Source of the DNA: Fuerstiella marisgermanici
GTDB taxonomy: Bacteria; Planctomycetota; Planctomycetia; Planctomycetales; Planctomycetaceae
Length of the DNA stretch: 64,000 nt
Assembly: GCF_001983935.1 (NCBI RefSeq)
Contig: NZ_CP017641.1
Location: 6,870,001-6,934,000, forward strand
Direction: 5' to 3'
The position numbers were made by a program, and so were the translations under genes. A model generated the notes under the pieces. The model was given only the letters and a program-made list of their open reading frames with translations. It was not told the DNA's origin and did not search any database. Below, one piece after another: positions 9,534-18,688 of the stretch (positions are counted from its first letter, which is position 1; each line of letters starts with the position of its first letter).

Positions 9534-9652
9534 TGGGGGCTTTCAAAAGTGTTGTGGATATCCTGCTGATCCATCCGAACAGGTGGCTGAGTATGCGACG
9601 GAGCATACCAGTTGCAGATCTAAGCATCCATTTGCCAGCCGCAGAAAGTCGC

Positions 9653-9671
9653 CATCACTTTCCAAGTGATG
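9653..9671. repeat. REP-like palindrome, copy 1
   Basis: CATCACTTTCCAAGTGATG: perfect 8-bp arms around TCC. It is identical to copy 3 and is followed by the same CAGCCCG. Confidence 0.85.
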
Positions 9672-9789
9672 CAGCCCGACGTTATGACGTTGCAGAAGTG
9701 CATGCGTTGCCTTTTGCTCCGGCTTTGTCGAATGCGGAATTAGCAGAACCGGGGGCAGCTGTCAGAGACCCGGCGGCCGCGTGGGCTTC

Positions 9790-9806
9790 GTCACTTGGAA
9801 AGTGAC
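9790..9806. repeat. REP-like palindrome, copy 2
   Basis: GTCACTTGGAAAGTGAC: perfect 7-bp arms around GGA, followed by GGCTACTTT. It is the inverted partner of copy 1, and its context (GGCGGCCGCGTGGGCTTC before it) is identical to that of copy 4. Confidence 0.85.
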
Positions 9807-9830
9807 GGCTACTTTGGGCATACTATTGAA

Positions 9831-10468
9831 ATGGATCTGCATTTCTTTGATCGAAACGAGCCGATTGCGATTCTGGACCGTCGCCTGCCGCATTGGTCGC
9901 AGCCGGGTGTTGTGTGTTTCATCACGTTTCGCACGGACGATTCCATGCCGCGTACTGTTGTGCAAAACTGGCATGTCGAACGCCGCATCTGGCTGCGACA
10001 GCATGGTATCAATCCTGACGACCAGCGTTGGAAAATGCTGCTGCGGAAACTGGAGCAGCCCATTCAGGAAGAATTCTACGCGACGTTTTCCAATAAGTGG
10101 CACGAAGAGCTCGACCGCTGCCATGGGGCGTGTGTGCTGAGAGATCCGGAGAACTCAAAGACCGTCGCGGACAGCCTGTTGAAGTTTGACGGGGACCGTT
10201 ACCTGATGACGGACTTTGTCGTGATGCCCAACCACATTCATCTTCAGGTGGCATTCAAGGATGATGATTCGATGCTGAATCATGGAAGCGATTCACTGGT
10301 CGCACGATCAACAAACGCATCCGAGCGTCCGGCCGATTCTGGCAGCAGGACGGCTTCGATCATCTGGTGCGATCCAAAGCTCAGTTCGAACACTTCCGTC
10401 GGTATATCGCCAAAAACCCACGCAAAGCGAGCCTCAAGAACGGTGAATACGTTCTGTACTCAACGTAG
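9831..10468 (+). pseudogene. REP-associated tyrosine transposase (RAYT), frameshifted
   Basis: RAYTs are single-copy Y1 HUH transposase relatives linked to REP palindromes. From ATG 9831 the frame encodes a typical N-terminal half ending in the HUH signature MPNHIHLQV near nt 10225-10250. At about 10278-10283 it shifts: the C-terminal half (WKRFTGRTINKRIRASGRFW ... FRRYIAKNPRKASLKNGEY, stop 10466-10468) continues in another frame. The catalytic Tyr helix is therefore separated from the HUH site. A loss of 10 nt (1 mod 3) would explain the join, but this is inferred. REP-like palindrome pairs lie on both sides, the expected arrangement for a RAYT and its substrate. Confidence 0.85.
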
Positions 10469-10469
10469 C

Positions 10470-10488
10470 CATCACTTTCCAAGTGATG
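10470..10488. repeat. REP-like palindrome, copy 3
   Basis: CATCACTTTCCAAGTGATG, identical to copy 1, preceded by GTAGC and beginning 2 nt after the RAYT stop codon. Confidence 0.85.
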
Positions 10489-10605
10489 CAGCCCGCTGTT
10501 GTGACGGCTTAAGAATTCAGTCGCTGGTTCTTGGTCGGCTTGATCGAAGGCTGGGTTAGTAATGCAGGGTGCCGCCGCCAGATGACCGGCGGCCGCGTGG
10601 GCTTC

Positions 10606-10622
10606 GTCACTTGGAAAGTGAC
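10606..10622. repeat. REP-like palindrome, copy 4
   Basis: GTCACTTGGAAAGTGAC, identical to copy 2 and followed by GGCTACTTTT. It lies just beyond the 3' end of purL and pairs with copy 3 as an inverted doublet. Confidence 0.85.
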
Positions 10623-10640
10623 GGCTACTTTTTTCGGCGG

Positions 10641-13589
10641 TCAGTAACCCAGTGGTTCCTGCCACGCAGTTTTCAGCTCGTTAAGATCGGCGTTCAACAG
10701 GGAGCCAACCTGAAGACGATCCGTGTCATTCGTGACGCCGACCAATGTCGCTTCAACTTTGGACGTAAACTGACTTGTGTTGCCTGGCTCAACTTCCACC
10801 AAAAACCGGCCATTGCTTTCAGCGAATAAGTCGGCCGCAGTGAGGTCTTCGTTCAGCGTCACTCCAATACCACCGGCAAACGCCATTTCGGCGGCTGCGA
10901 CTGCAAGGCCGCCTTCGCTTAGGTCGTGGCAGCTTCTTACAAGGCCGGCCTTGATGGCGGCGTGCAGGGCTTTGTAAGTAGCGAGGTTCCCGGCTGCGTT
11001 CAATTGCGGAACTTTTCCACCGTCGATGTTGTTAACTAAGTTGAAGTGGCTTCCGCCAAGTTCTTCCGGGTCGGTCTTGCCCACCAGGTACAACTTGTTG
11101 CCAGGAGCTTTCAGGTCCATGGTGACAGCTTGTTCCACGTGGTCGATCTGGCCCAGTGCTGTGATAAGCAGTGTGGATGGGATGGCAACTGTCTGGCGAT
11201 TACCGTCTTTGTCTTCGTAGCTGAATTCGTTGTTTAGGCTGTCTTTGCCACTGACGAACGGTGTGCTGTACGCCACCGCAATGTCCTGGCAAGCAAGGGC
11301 GGCTCGGACGAGTGTTCCCAAAGTTTCCGGACGTTCGGTGTTGCCCCAGCAGAAGTTGTCGAGGATCGCAATTTTGGATGGGTCCGCTCCGACGGCAACG
11401 CAGTTGCGAATGGCTTCGTCGATCGCTGCGGCAGCCATCCAGTAGGGATCTTCGTCGCCGAGATGAGGGTTCATACCGCAGCTGACCACGAGGCCTCGGT
11501 TGGAGGTTAGGTCAGGCCGCACCACGGCTGCGTCGGACGGGCCGTCGTTGTTGATACCGACCAGCGGTTTGACCACGCTGCCGGCCTGGACTTCGTGATC
11601 GTACTGGCGAATGATCCATTCTTTGCTCGCAACGTTCAGGCTGCCGAGGATTTTCTTGAGGTCTGCGGTGTAGTCTGATTTGTTGAGAGCGGCAACCAAA
11701 GTAGCAGGCACTTTCCAAGTGCCGCCCGCCTGTTGATCGACGTCTGCACTGCTGGCTTCATCACTCGGAGAGTGATGGCTACTTAGTTCATACGTCGCTT
11801 CGCGAATCACGGGCGGCCGTCCGTCATGCAGGAATTCCATCGTGACTCGGCCGACTTCGTTGTCCGCGTACTTCAGCACCAGTTCGTGAGTGTCTGTGAA
11901 CTGACCGATCACGCTGGCTTCCACGCCTTCGGATTCGCACAGCGCGGTGAATTCTGCGACGTTGCTTTCCGGGACAGCCAGCACCATGCGTTCCTGAGCT
12001 TCGCTGATCCAGATTTCGGTGTACGACAATCCGCTGTACTTCAGCGGAGCTTTATCGAGCCACACTTCGGCGCCGGTTTCTTCGCCCATTTCGCCGACGG
12101 CACTGCTGAATCCGCCAGCTCCACAATCGGTGATGGCGGTGTACAGATTGCGGTCGCGTGCTTCCAACAGCACATCCAGAACCATTTTTTCGGTGACCGG
12201 GTTGCCGATCTGTACGGCTCCACCACTGATGCTTTCGCTGTCTTCAGTGAGTTCTGCAGAGCTGAACGTCGCGCCGTGAATTCCGTCCCGACCGGTGCGT
12301 CCGCCGACAGCGACAATCAAATCGCCCGGCGAAACTTTACCTTCGCTTTTGTCGCGAGGGATCATGGCAATGTTGCCGCAGTAGACGAGCGGGTTGCCGA
12401 GATATCGGTCGTCGAAATAGACGGCTCCATTGACTGTGGGAATGCCCATTCGGTTTCCGTAGTCTCGCACGCCGCTGACGACGCCTTCCATCACGGCTTT
12501 CGGATGCAGAACACCGGGCGGTAGTTCGTCGGCGGGAAAGTCCGGGCGAGCAAAGCAGAAGACGTCGGTGTTGCAGACCGGGCGAGCTCCCAGGCCGGTT
12601 CCCATCGGGTCGCGGATGACTCCGCCGAGCCCCGTGTTGGCTCCGCCGTATGGTTCGATAGCGGACGGGTGGTTGTGAGTTTCGACCTTGATGCACACGT
12701 CCTGATTTTCATCGAACGTGACGATGCCGGCGTTGTCTTTGAAGACGCTCACGCACCAGTCGTCGTCGCCGAGGTTTTCGCGAATCTGCACCGTGGCGGC
12801 GAAGACTGTTTCCTTCAGCATGTTTTCGAACTGGATTTCGCGGATGGTTTCGCCGTCCTGCGTTTCCACATAGTGAATGCGGCCAGCCAGGGTCTTATGA
12901 GAACAGTGTTCGCTCCACGTTTGAGCGATCGTTTCCAGTTCGATGTCGGTGGGATCGCGGTCGAGCGATTTGAAGTAGTCGCGAATGGTCTGCATTTCAG
13001 CCAATTGCAGATACAACTGACCTTCGGCCGATAGTTTCATCAGTTCGTCGTCTGATGCCATGCCACGAATGGGGACGGTGCTGAGTTGAAAGTTGTAATC
13101 GCTGCCGACGTGCAGGTCGGTGAGTTGCAGCGGGCCGGTGACAACGTATTCAATCGCGTCGTTGGCGATGACTTTGGAAGACACTCGCGCGTGTTCGGCT
13201 TCGGATAGACTGCCTGTGAGCCAGTACTTGCGGCACGTGGCGACGGCAGAAACGTTCAGGTTTTGCTGAACGAGCGCTTTGGCAGCGTTGTCGGCCACGC
13301 TGTCGGTGACGCCAGGGTGCAGCAGGACGTTCAGGCACTCAGTTTTGTCAGCCGCATTTGAATCGGGCAGGGCGGTGACTCGGAACGTTTCCACAACGGG
13401 ATCGCACAGCAGTAGTTCGGCCGCTTTACTTGCGTCGGCTTCTGATAATTCGCCCTGCATCAGAAACGATCGCGCCGATCGAACGTCAGTGAGAGAATTA
13501 ATACCGAGGCTCTTCGCGTCGGCCAGAATTCGCTGGCCTTCGTGGTCGCGAGCGTCCTGGGACGGCAGAATTTCAACTTCCCAAAGCAT
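10641..13589 (-). CDS. purL: Phosphoribosylformylglycinamidine synthase, PurS-PurL type
   Basis: FGAM synthase, the ATP-dependent fourth step of purine biosynthesis (EC 6.3.5.3). The 982-residue protein starts with two PurS-like modules (about 1-75 and 82-155), followed by the two AIR-synthase-type halves. The signature [10 protein letters not shown] lies at about 225-234, and [17 protein letters not shown] and [13 protein letters not shown] are present. There is no C-terminal glutaminase domain, so a separate PurQ is expected elsewhere. Residues about 602-630, between the two catalytic halves, are encoded by a REP-like palindrome pair inserted in frame (see copies 5 and 6). The frame stays open, so the protein is probably functional. 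Confidence 0.95.
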   Translation of the reverse strand: MLWEVEILPSQDARDHEGQRILADAKSLGINSLTDVRSARSFLMQGELSEADASKAAELLLCDPVVETFRVTALPDSNAADKTECLNVLLHPGVTDSVADNAAKALVQQNLNVSAVATCRKYWLTGSLSEAEHARVSSKVIANDAIEYVVTGPLQLTDLHVGSDYNFQLSTVPIRGMASDDELMKLSAEGQLYLQLAEMQTIRDYFKSLDRDPTDIELETIAQTWSEHCSHKTLAGRIHYVETQDGETIREIQFENMLKETVFAATVQIRENLGDDDWCVSVFKDNAGIVTFDENQDVCIKVETHNHPSAIEPYGGANTGLGGVIRDPMGTGLGARPVCNTDVFCFARPDFPADELPPGVLHPKAVMEGVVSGVRDYGNRMGIPTVNGAVYFDDRYLGNPLVYCGNIAMIPRDKSEGKVSPGDLIVAVGGRTGRDGIHGATFSSAELTEDSESISGGAVQIGNPVTEKMVLDVLLEARDRNLYTAITDCGAGGFSSAVGEMGEETGAEVWLDKAPLKYSGLSYTEIWISEAQERMVLAVPESNVAEFTALCESEGVEASVIGQFTDTHELVLKYADNEVGRVTMEFLHDGRPPVIREATYELSSHHSPSDEASSADVDQQAGGTWKVPATLVAALNKSDYTADLKKILGSLNVASKEWIIRQYDHEVQAGSVVKPLVGINNDGPSDAAVVRPDLTSNRGLVVSCGMNPHLGDEDPYWMAAAAIDEAIRNCVAVGADPSKIAILDNFCWGNTERPETLGTLVRAALACQDIAVAYSTPFVSGKDSLNNEFSYEDKDGNRQTVAIPSTLLITALGQIDHVEQAVTMDLKAPGNKLYLVGKTDPEELGGSHFNLVNNIDGGKVPQLNAAGNLATYKALHAAIKAGLVRSCHDLSEGGLAVAAAEMAFAGGIGVTLNEDLTAADLFAESNGRFLVEVEPGNTSQFTSKVEATLVGVTNDTDRLQVGSLLNADLNELKTAWQEPLGY
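11707..11723. repeat. REP-like palindrome, copy 5 (inside purL)
   Basis: GGCACTTTCCAAGTGCC: 7-bp arms around TCC, preceded by AGTAGCA. The core CACTTTCCAAGTG is shared with copies 1 and 3. Confidence 0.8.
11759..11777. repeat. REP-like palindrome, copy 6 (inside purL)
   Basis: CATCACTCGGAGAGTGATG: 8-bp arms around GGA, followed by GGCTACTTA as in copies 2 and 4. Arm changes are compensated on both sides, preserving the hairpin. Confidence 0.8.
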
Positions 13590-13818
13590 TTTGACGGCAT
13601 TCTGATTGGTGTGAGCATCGAAAACGGACAGTGCTGCGGAAGTATTTCACGGGCTGGCGTTGGCGGCAACTCACCCAGCGATTCCTTCCCAATTCCGTGA
13701 AATGTCTCTCGTTGTCTTGCCGCAAAAGTGCCGGTGGAGCACGTTCTGGATTGAATCGCCGTTGGCAACGCATCATTATCGGCAACGTTTTCACCGCTTT
13801 CGCCTTTCGGTTTACTTC

Positions 13819-13824
13819 AGGAGA
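13819..13824 (+). promoter_or_regulatory. Shine-Dalgarno site that fixes the DUF1080 gene start
   Basis: AGGAGA lies 6 nt before GTG 13831. It supports that start over the in-frame upstream ATG at 13660. Confidence 0.7.
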
Positions 13825-13830
13825 TGTCCC

Positions 13831-14745
13831 GTGCTGCGTTATTCACGATCACTGTTCGCCATCGTTTTCGCATCGACATGCCTTCACGTGCACGCCCAGG
13901 AGTGGAAGAGCGGTGTGGAATGGCAGGAACCCCCAGTGGTGACGCCGGGGGCAACCGACAGTCAGCCTCCGTCGGATGCCGTTGTGTTGTTCGACGGGAA
14001 GGACTTGTCGGCGTTCAACGGCGGCGACAAGTGGCTGGTGCAGGACGGTGTCGCGATTCCGCAGGAGACTCAGATTACGAGCAAGCAACACTTCGGCGAC
14101 ATGCAGTTGCACGTGGAATGGTCGGCTCCGACTGAAATCAAAGGATCGGGGCAGGGCCGAGGCAACAGCGGCATTTTTCTGATGGGGCTGTACGAGGTTC
14201 AGGTGCTGGATTCGTTTCAGAACGAAACCTACTTCGACGGCCAGGCAGGATCGATCTACAAGCAGACGCCTCCGCTGGCCAACGCGATGCGGAAGCCGGG
14301 CGAGTGGAACACGTACGATATCATCTTCAACGCACCGGTTTTCAAAGTGAATGGCGACATCGAAAAGCCCGGCACGGTGACCCTGCTGCACAACGGAGTG
14401 CTGGCACTCAACCACTTCGAACTACTTGGGCCGTCAAGCTACATCGCACCACCACACTATGAACCTCACGCCGAAAAAGGGCCGATCGCGTTGCAATTCC
14501 ACGGCGACCCAGTGAGGTTCCGCAACATCTGGGTGCGAGAGCTTAAGCCAGCGGTTGGGGAGCGAACTTCGCCTGGGTTTACAGTGAAGAAGAATAAGCC
14601 AAAGGTGAAGATGGACACAAAAAAGAAATTGGATGACGCAAAGGTGCAGGGGGAGAGCGCAAAAGGTGCCGATCAGCCCGCGCGTGAGGGTGATCAGGGT
14701 TCAGGGCCCCCGAAGGCGGAACCGGAAAAGGCTGAAGACAAATGA
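13831..14745 (+). CDS. Exported DUF1080 (3-keto-disaccharide hydrolase-like) protein
   Basis: A secreted LamG-like beta-sandwich protein of 304 residues, a group common in planctomycetes and Bacteroidetes and linked to sugar or glycan breakdown. GTG 13831 follows an AGGAGA site and yields a signal peptide (LRYSRSLFAIVFASTCLHVHA, residues 2-22, then QEW). Family motifs include LFDGKDLSAFNG, GRGNSGIFLMGLYEVQVLDS and the C-terminal GPIALQFHGDPVRFRNIWVREL. A Lys/Glu/Pro-rich tail of about 50 residues after the domain is unusual and probably disordered. It is divergent from purL and converges with the PEP-CTERM gene, 23 nt away. Confidence 0.9.
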   Translation: MLRYSRSLFAIVFASTCLHVHAQEWKSGVEWQEPPVVTPGATDSQPPSDAVVLFDGKDLSAFNGGDKWLVQDGVAIPQETQITSKQHFGDMQLHVEWSAPTEIKGSGQGRGNSGIFLMGLYEVQVLDSFQNETYFDGQAGSIYKQTPPLANAMRKPGEWNTYDIIFNAPVFKVNGDIEKPGTVTLLHNGVLALNHFELLGPSSYIAPPHYEPHAEKGPIALQFHGDPVRFRNIWVRELKPAVGERTSPGFTVKKNKPKVKMDTKKKLDDAKVQGESAKGADQPAREGDQGSGPPKAEPEKAEDK

Positions 14746-14768
14746 TGCCCATTGTTGAGCAAGCGATG

Positions 14769-15485
14769 CTACTCGGCCTGTAGATTTCGGCGAGGTGAAC
14801 GGCATCGCACGGAGGCAAGTATCAATCCGCTGATCAGGCACCCCAACAGTGTTGATGGTTCCGGAACTGCGGAGATCGTGCCGGAAAACGTAATAGGCTG
14901 TGACGCACTTCGTTCGAAGTTCGTCACGCGAAAAGTGCCACCGCCGGAAGTTGTGCCGGTTCCGTCGGCCTGTGTGTTGCCGATTTCGATCAGGCGAAAT
15001 TCGACTGTTTGGTTTGTAAGTGTGCCAAGGCTGGATAAATCAATGATGGGGTCCAGCGGCGTAGTGCCACTTTGCGTGAACGTGTGCAGGCTGGCTGTGA
15101 AGTTGTCGAGGTTCGAGTAGAGCCCCAATGTTCCCGGCCCAGTATCGCTGCTGCGCGTTGAAATAGTCAGATCGCTGAGTACAACGCTGGTTGCGCCATC
15201 CACTGTGAAGCCAAAGCTAAAATACTCATCGGCGGCAGACGGCGAAATCGGCGGCGGTGAGTCCCAGCCATTGCTGTTAAAGGAGTCGGCAGCGCCTGTG
15301 CTTCCGAGCCCCGTGCCGCGCCTTAAATCGAGAGCGGCAATACCTCCGTCTGGCGCTATCCCCGCGACGGTGGCCTCTGATCCTAGCATTCCTTCTAGGT
15401 CATATTGAAGGACAACATCGGCATAGATTGGATGGCAAGCCAGGAATAGCGTTCCAATGGCAGCCCAAAGCGAAAGACACTTCAT
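14769..15485 (-). CDS. PEP-CTERM sorting-domain exported protein
   Basis: A 238-residue secreted protein with a C-terminal exosortase signal: AVPEPSTLLGCLISGLILAS, then an Arg-rich end (VRCRSPRRN), the classic PEP-CTERM arrangement of motif, membrane helix and basic tail. I chose ATG 15485 because it opens a signal peptide (MKCLSLWAAIGTLFLACHPI, then YADVV). The mature region is rich in Ser, Thr, Gly and Asp and looks like a beta-sandwich (GTGLGSTGAADSFNSNGWDS; FRLIEIGNTQADGTG). It is probably processed by an exosortase encoded elsewhere and may be attached to, or released into, an exopolysaccharide matrix. Its specific function is unknown. Confidence 0.87.
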   Translation of the reverse strand: MKCLSLWAAIGTLFLACHPIYADVVLQYDLEGMLGSEATVAGIAPDGGIAALDLRRGTGLGSTGAADSFNSNGWDSPPPISPSAADEYFSFGFTVDGATSVVLSDLTISTRSSDTGPGTLGLYSNLDNFTASLHTFTQSGTTPLDPIIDLSSLGTLTNQTVEFRLIEIGNTQADGTGTTSGGGTFRVTNFERSASQPITFSGTISAVPEPSTLLGCLISGLILASVRCRSPRRNLQAE

Positions 15486-15714
15486 GGCAAAGTTCTCGTC
15501 TTGATGTATTCGGCGGCCCGCTGATAAGGAAAGCTTACCGGGACGACAGCGATTGTTCAAACAACTGCGGCTACCAGAGGGTGCATCCGCTCATTGGGCT
15601 GTAGTGGATTTCGGCAGAAATCTTTGTCTCGGTATTTCTGGCGAATCCCACTACAGCGGATCGGCACATCCCAACCAGCGGACGCACCCGGCGCCAATTT
15701 TGCGTAGGCTTTAG
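15486..15714. other. Gene-free spacer dominated by an inverted repeat
   Basis: No gene is seen between the PEP-CTERM gene and the rRNA methyltransferase gene; the only structure is the imperfect inverted repeat at 15581-15687. Confidence 0.6.
15581..15687. repeat. Long imperfect inverted repeat, MITE-like
   Basis: Inner 24-nt arms at 15598-15621 and 15634-15657 pair with only a few mismatches around a 12-nt loop. Outer arms at 15581-15598 and 15670-15687 (GTGCATCCGCTCATTGGG against CCCAACCAGCGGACGCAC) extend the symmetry. There is no T-run, so a simple terminator is unlikely; a small non-autonomous element or a structured RNA is possible. Confidence 0.65.
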
Positions 15715-17058
15715 TCAGTCTTCCATAGAGTCGATCGCCTTCGCATCGAAGGCGATGTGCTGCTGTTCACCGGAACAGTCGGCTACGAATGTGCCAAACG
15801 GGTCAATCGGCTGGGGGTTTGGCTGGACTGGGGTTTGGGCAGGTGTTGGCGTTGGCTCTGCAGCGATGTGGCTCTGCACTTCAATGGCGGGTTCAGGGCG
15901 ACTGTCGACCGAGTCGCCCTCGGTCTCCCGCGGCGGCCGCGGGCCCTGATACTGGTAGTACTGGCACTCGAGCCGCCCGTTGTAGAGTTTGCGGCGTCGG
16001 TCGGCTCGGCGGCCGAAGAGGCGTTCGAAGCCTTTGTATGACGTCAGAATGTACTGACTCCACGCATCCAGCGACGCAAATGTCTGGCCCATCACTCGGT
16101 AAACGGCTTCGACTTCTTCGTTGTCGCCGAGGCGTTCGCCGTACGGCGGGTTCGTGATGAGGCAGCCGTATTTTAGCGGCGACCTCAATTCGCTGACTTC
16201 CTGGCAACCGAATCGAATGCTTCCGCCCACGCCAGCGTCTGTGGCGCCTCGTTGAGACAATCGGATCGCGCTGGGGTCGTGGTCGTAGGCCATGATGGGA
16301 GCAGGCAGGTCTCGTCTCCGCGTGTCGCGTGCTTCTGTGCGGACGTCCTTCCAGGTCTGGCGGTCAAACCATGGCCAGTCTTCGGCGGCGAAAGACCGCT
16401 GCAGTCCGGGAGCGATGTTGCGGCCGATCATGGCAGCTTCGATCGGAATTGTTCCGCTGCCGCAGAAGGGGTCGATCAGCGGACGGTCCGAACTCCAGTA
16501 GCTAAGCTGGATCAGCCCTGCGGCCATCGTTTCTCGCAGCGGGGCGGCACCCACAATGCTGCGGTAGCCTCGCTTGTGCAGTCCCGGTCCGGTCGTGTCG
16601 ATGGTTAGTGTCGCGATGTCTTTCAGTAGCGACACTTCGATCTGGAATTCAGCGCCTGATTCGTCGAATCGGAATCGGTTGTGCTTCTTTTTCAGGCTTT
16701 CGACGATGGCTTTCTTGGTGACTCCCTGGACCTTCGGCACCGCATGCAGTCGAGAACGAACGCTGCGGCCTTTGACGGGAAAGCTGGCGTCTACAGGTAG
16801 TAAGTCTGCCCAGGGCAGGGCCGTCGTTTGGTCGAACAACGCCCCGAAATCCGGAGCGGGAAATTCACCCACCCGAATCAGCACTCGATCAGAGGATCTC
16901 AGCCACAGATTGCAGCGAGCGATATCGCGTTCATCGCCTGAAAACAGCACGCGCCCGTCAGAAACGCGGCAATCCTCGTAGCCGAGTTGCTGCAGTTCGC
17001 GGGCCACGACATTTTCCAGACCGAAAGTGGCGGTGGCGATGAGATCAAAACGCGGCAT
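15715..17058 (-). CDS. THUMP-domain 23S rRNA guanine-N2 methyltransferase (RlmL-N/YpsC-like)
   Basis: A class I SAM-dependent RNA methyltransferase of 447 residues, expected to methylate guanine N2 in 23S rRNA. The N-terminal ferredoxin-like and THUMP region spans about 1-165 (MPRFDLIATATFGLENVVAR...). The catalytic domain has the SAM-binding motif DPFCGSGTIPIEAA at about 195 and the target-base motif NPPYGERLG at about 301. The last 70-80 residues are a Pro/Thr/Gln-rich extension (PTPTPAQTPVQPNPQPIDPF) not normal for the family and probably disordered. The methylated nucleotide cannot be named from the sequence alone. Confidence 0.88.
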   Translation of the reverse strand: MPRFDLIATATFGLENVVARELQQLGYEDCRVSDGRVLFSGDERDIARCNLWLRSSDRVLIRVGEFPAPDFGALFDQTTALPWADLLPVDASFPVKGRSVRSRLHAVPKVQGVTKKAIVESLKKKHNRFRFDESGAEFQIEVSLLKDIATLTIDTTGPGLHKRGYRSIVGAAPLRETMAAGLIQLSYWSSDRPLIDPFCGSGTIPIEAAMIGRNIAPGLQRSFAAEDWPWFDRQTWKDVRTEARDTRRRDLPAPIMAYDHDPSAIRLSQRGATDAGVGGSIRFGCQEVSELRSPLKYGCLITNPPYGERLGDNEEVEAVYRVMGQTFASLDAWSQYILTSYKGFERLFGRRADRRRKLYNGRLECQYYQYQGPRPPRETEGDSVDSRPEPAIEVQSHIAAEPTPTPAQTPVQPNPQPIDPFGTFVADCSGEQQHIAFDAKAIDSMED

Positions 17059-17361
17059 GGGAGATCAATTAGATGACAATGAGGTATTTCTGCGGTCAGT
17101 ATGGTCTCCGAATGAAGGCATTCAATCGACAAACTTCGCCTTCTTTCCTTCAGGAACACGTAATGGCCACTTTCTTTCCGAGAATCGCCGAACTAGAATC
17201 GCGGCGTGGTTTGGGGCAAAGCTTCGGTCAGTGCGTTGCCGATGCCAGCGTCAGTGAACATGACGTTTTCGTTTCCCGGCCGTCGTTGCGTTTGCCAACG
17301 GGCGGATCGCCAGTGTGTTCGGCCACATGCCGACCAATGATGACTCAGAAGGTTAAAAAGT
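17059..17361. other. Intergenic region upstream of hpf
   Basis: Divergent spacer of about 300 nt between the rRNA methyltransferase gene and hpf. Short open frames here have no recognisable protein character. It should contain promoters for both directions, but I could not identify reliable -35/-10 or -24/-12 elements. Confidence 0.4.
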
Positions 17362-17733
17362 ATGCAGGTTGCTATTACCTGTCGTCACGGCAGTATCAGT
17401 CAGGAACTGCGGGAGTACATTGCCCGAAAATCCGAGAAGGTCGTCCGATACCTCGGGGAAGTCAGCGAAATTGGTGTCACGCTGGAATTTGAGGGCGAGC
17501 GTTCCGACGTTGAAATGCTGGTCGAAATCGAGGGTTATCACACCATTGTGGCTCATGTGGAAGGCGAAGACGCCAAAGCCACATTCGACAGAACATTGGC
17601 CAAAATGGAAAAGCAGGTGCATCGCTATAAAGAAAAATCGCGAGACCACCGCAGAAGCAAGCCCGTCAGCGAAGTCGCTCGACTTCCGGAGGATGACGTT
17701 GATGCCGACAGCGACACTGAAGTCGCTGGCTAG
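17362..17733 (+). CDS. hpf: Ribosome hibernation-promoting factor, short form
   Basis: HPF/YfiA-family protein that binds the 30S decoding region of idle ribosomes and promotes inactive ribosome formation. At 123 residues it is the short type: the beta-alpha-beta core (MQVAITCRHGSISQELREYI ... KVVRYLGEVSEIGVTLEFEG ... KMEKQVHRYKEKSRDHRR) is present but the long-form C-terminal dimerisation domain is not. An acidic tail (EDDVDADSDTE) follows the core. Its position directly ahead of ptsN, ptsH and ptsI mirrors the hpf-ptsN gene order known near rpoN in proteobacteria, suggesting shared regulation by nutritional state. Confidence 0.93.
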   Translation: MQVAITCRHGSISQELREYIARKSEKVVRYLGEVSEIGVTLEFEGERSDVEMLVEIEGYHTIVAHVEGEDAKATFDRTLAKMEKQVHRYKEKSRDHRRSKPVSEVARLPEDDVDADSDTEVAG

Positions 17734-17856
17734 GCCCGTCACTTGCTATGGGGGCAAACGAAGCCGCTCAATGGTCGCTTCGTTTCGAGATCTGATATCC
17801 GAACATTCACAACTTTGATTTTGCAAAAAAACATGTCTTCGCAGGGTACTACTACA

Positions 17857-18339
17857 ATGAAGTTGACAGACTTTGTCGTTCAAAAGGCGATTATTCCCAA
17901 TTTGAAAGCGACCTCGAAAGAGGACGTGATTCGGGAAATGGTGGCTGGCCTGAAGGACGCAGGCAGCATCAAAGCAGAAGATGAAGAAGCAGTCGTTGCC
18001 GCCATTCTCAAACGAGAAGAGCTTGGTTCGACTGGAATCGGTAATGGCGTTGCAGTGCCTCACACTAAACACCCATCGGCCGAAGAGCTTGTGGCGACAG
18101 TCGCTGTGTCGCGTACGGGGGTGGATTTCTCCAGCCTTGATGGCGAAGAAGTATTCATTCTGTTCCTGTTGGTTTCGCCACCGGATCGTCCCGGAGACCA
18201 CCTGCGTGGCCTTGAGAATATCTCACGGCATCTTCGCGGGCAGGACTTCTGCAACTTCCTGAAGCAGTCCAGCACCGCAAAGGACGTTTGGGAACTGCTT
18301 TCTGAAGCAGACAACAGCGATGAGGAAGAGGAAGAATAG
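17857..18339 (+). CDS. ptsN: PTS EIIA domain protein, nitrogen/fructose type
   Basis: A phosphoacceptor protein of the EIIA-Ntr/EIIA-Fru fold, 160 residues from ATG 17857. The active site is His69 in [11 protein letters not shown], and [14 protein letters not shown] before it is typical. ATG 17857 has AGGG 10 nt upstream and gives the normal family length; an in-frame ATG at 17833 would add eight residues. The C-terminus ends in a poly-acidic stretch (DNSDEEEEE). With HPr and EI downstream and no membrane EIIB/EIIC component nearby, it most likely acts in a regulatory phosphorelay rather than sugar uptake. Confidence 0.92.
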   Translation: MKLTDFVVQKAIIPNLKATSKEDVIREMVAGLKDAGSIKAEDEEAVVAAILKREELGSTGIGNGVAVPHTKHPSAEELVATVAVSRTGVDFSSLDGEEVFILFLLVSPPDRPGDHLRGLENISRHLRGQDFCNFLKQSSTAKDVWELLSEADNSDEEEEE

Positions 18340-18403
18340 ATCATTGCGTCGAATTCAGGTGCCAGGGCGCTAGGTCCTGCTGCGACTTCGTGGAGAAACG
18401 AGC

Positions 18404-18688
18404 ATGGGGGCTGACGAACCAACTCGGTGTCGAGTAACCTTGGCGCACCGAAATGGTCTGCATTTGTCGCCCATTACGATGTTGGTGAAGCAGGCGTCGC
18501 AATTTACGTCTGACATCAAAATCTCCTTCAACGGGAAGGCGGCGAGTGCCAAATCTGCGTTGGAGCTGATGCTCTTGGGGGCAACCCACGGCGCTGAGCT
18601 AACGATTGAAGCAGAAGGCAGTGATGCTGGCGCCGCCATTACGGCGGTTAGCCATATTCTGGAAACAGAACCGGAATCCACTCCGTAA
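18404..18688 (+). CDS. ptsH: HPr-family phosphocarrier
   Basis: A 94-residue HPr-like protein passing phosphate from EI to EIIA. The active histidine is His20 in HRNGLHLSP. In classical HPr the motif is GLHARPA; here the arginine that stabilises phospho-His is replaced by serine (Ser22), so phosphotransfer may be altered. Ser51 in SAKSALELMLLG matches the position of the HPr-kinase site, so serine phosphorylation remains possible. It lies 64 nt after ptsN and about 290 nt before ptsI on the same strand. Confidence 0.9.
   Translation: MGADEPTRCRVTLAHRNGLHLSPITMLVKQASQFTSDIKISFNGKAASAKSALELMLLGATHGAELTIEAEGSDAGAAITAVSHILETEPESTP

Larger units (their letters stand above)
9534..9830. other. Gene-free spacer holding the first REP-like palindrome pair
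   Basis: No protein-coding frame is convincing here. The stretch contains two REP-like palindromes, at 9653-9671 and 9790-9806, in inverted orientation about 118 nt apart, ending 25 nt before the RAYT-type reading frame. Confidence 0.7.

Noticed and set aside
11826-12524. 232-codon plus-strand frame inside purL
   Set aside because: The purL frame on the other strand has clear family motifs; this one has composition typical of an antisense shadow.
13660-13830. Longer start for the DUF1080 gene
   Set aside because: The extra N-terminus is Arg/Phe-rich without a family match, whereas GTG 13831 has a strong Shine-Dalgarno sequence and a signal peptide.
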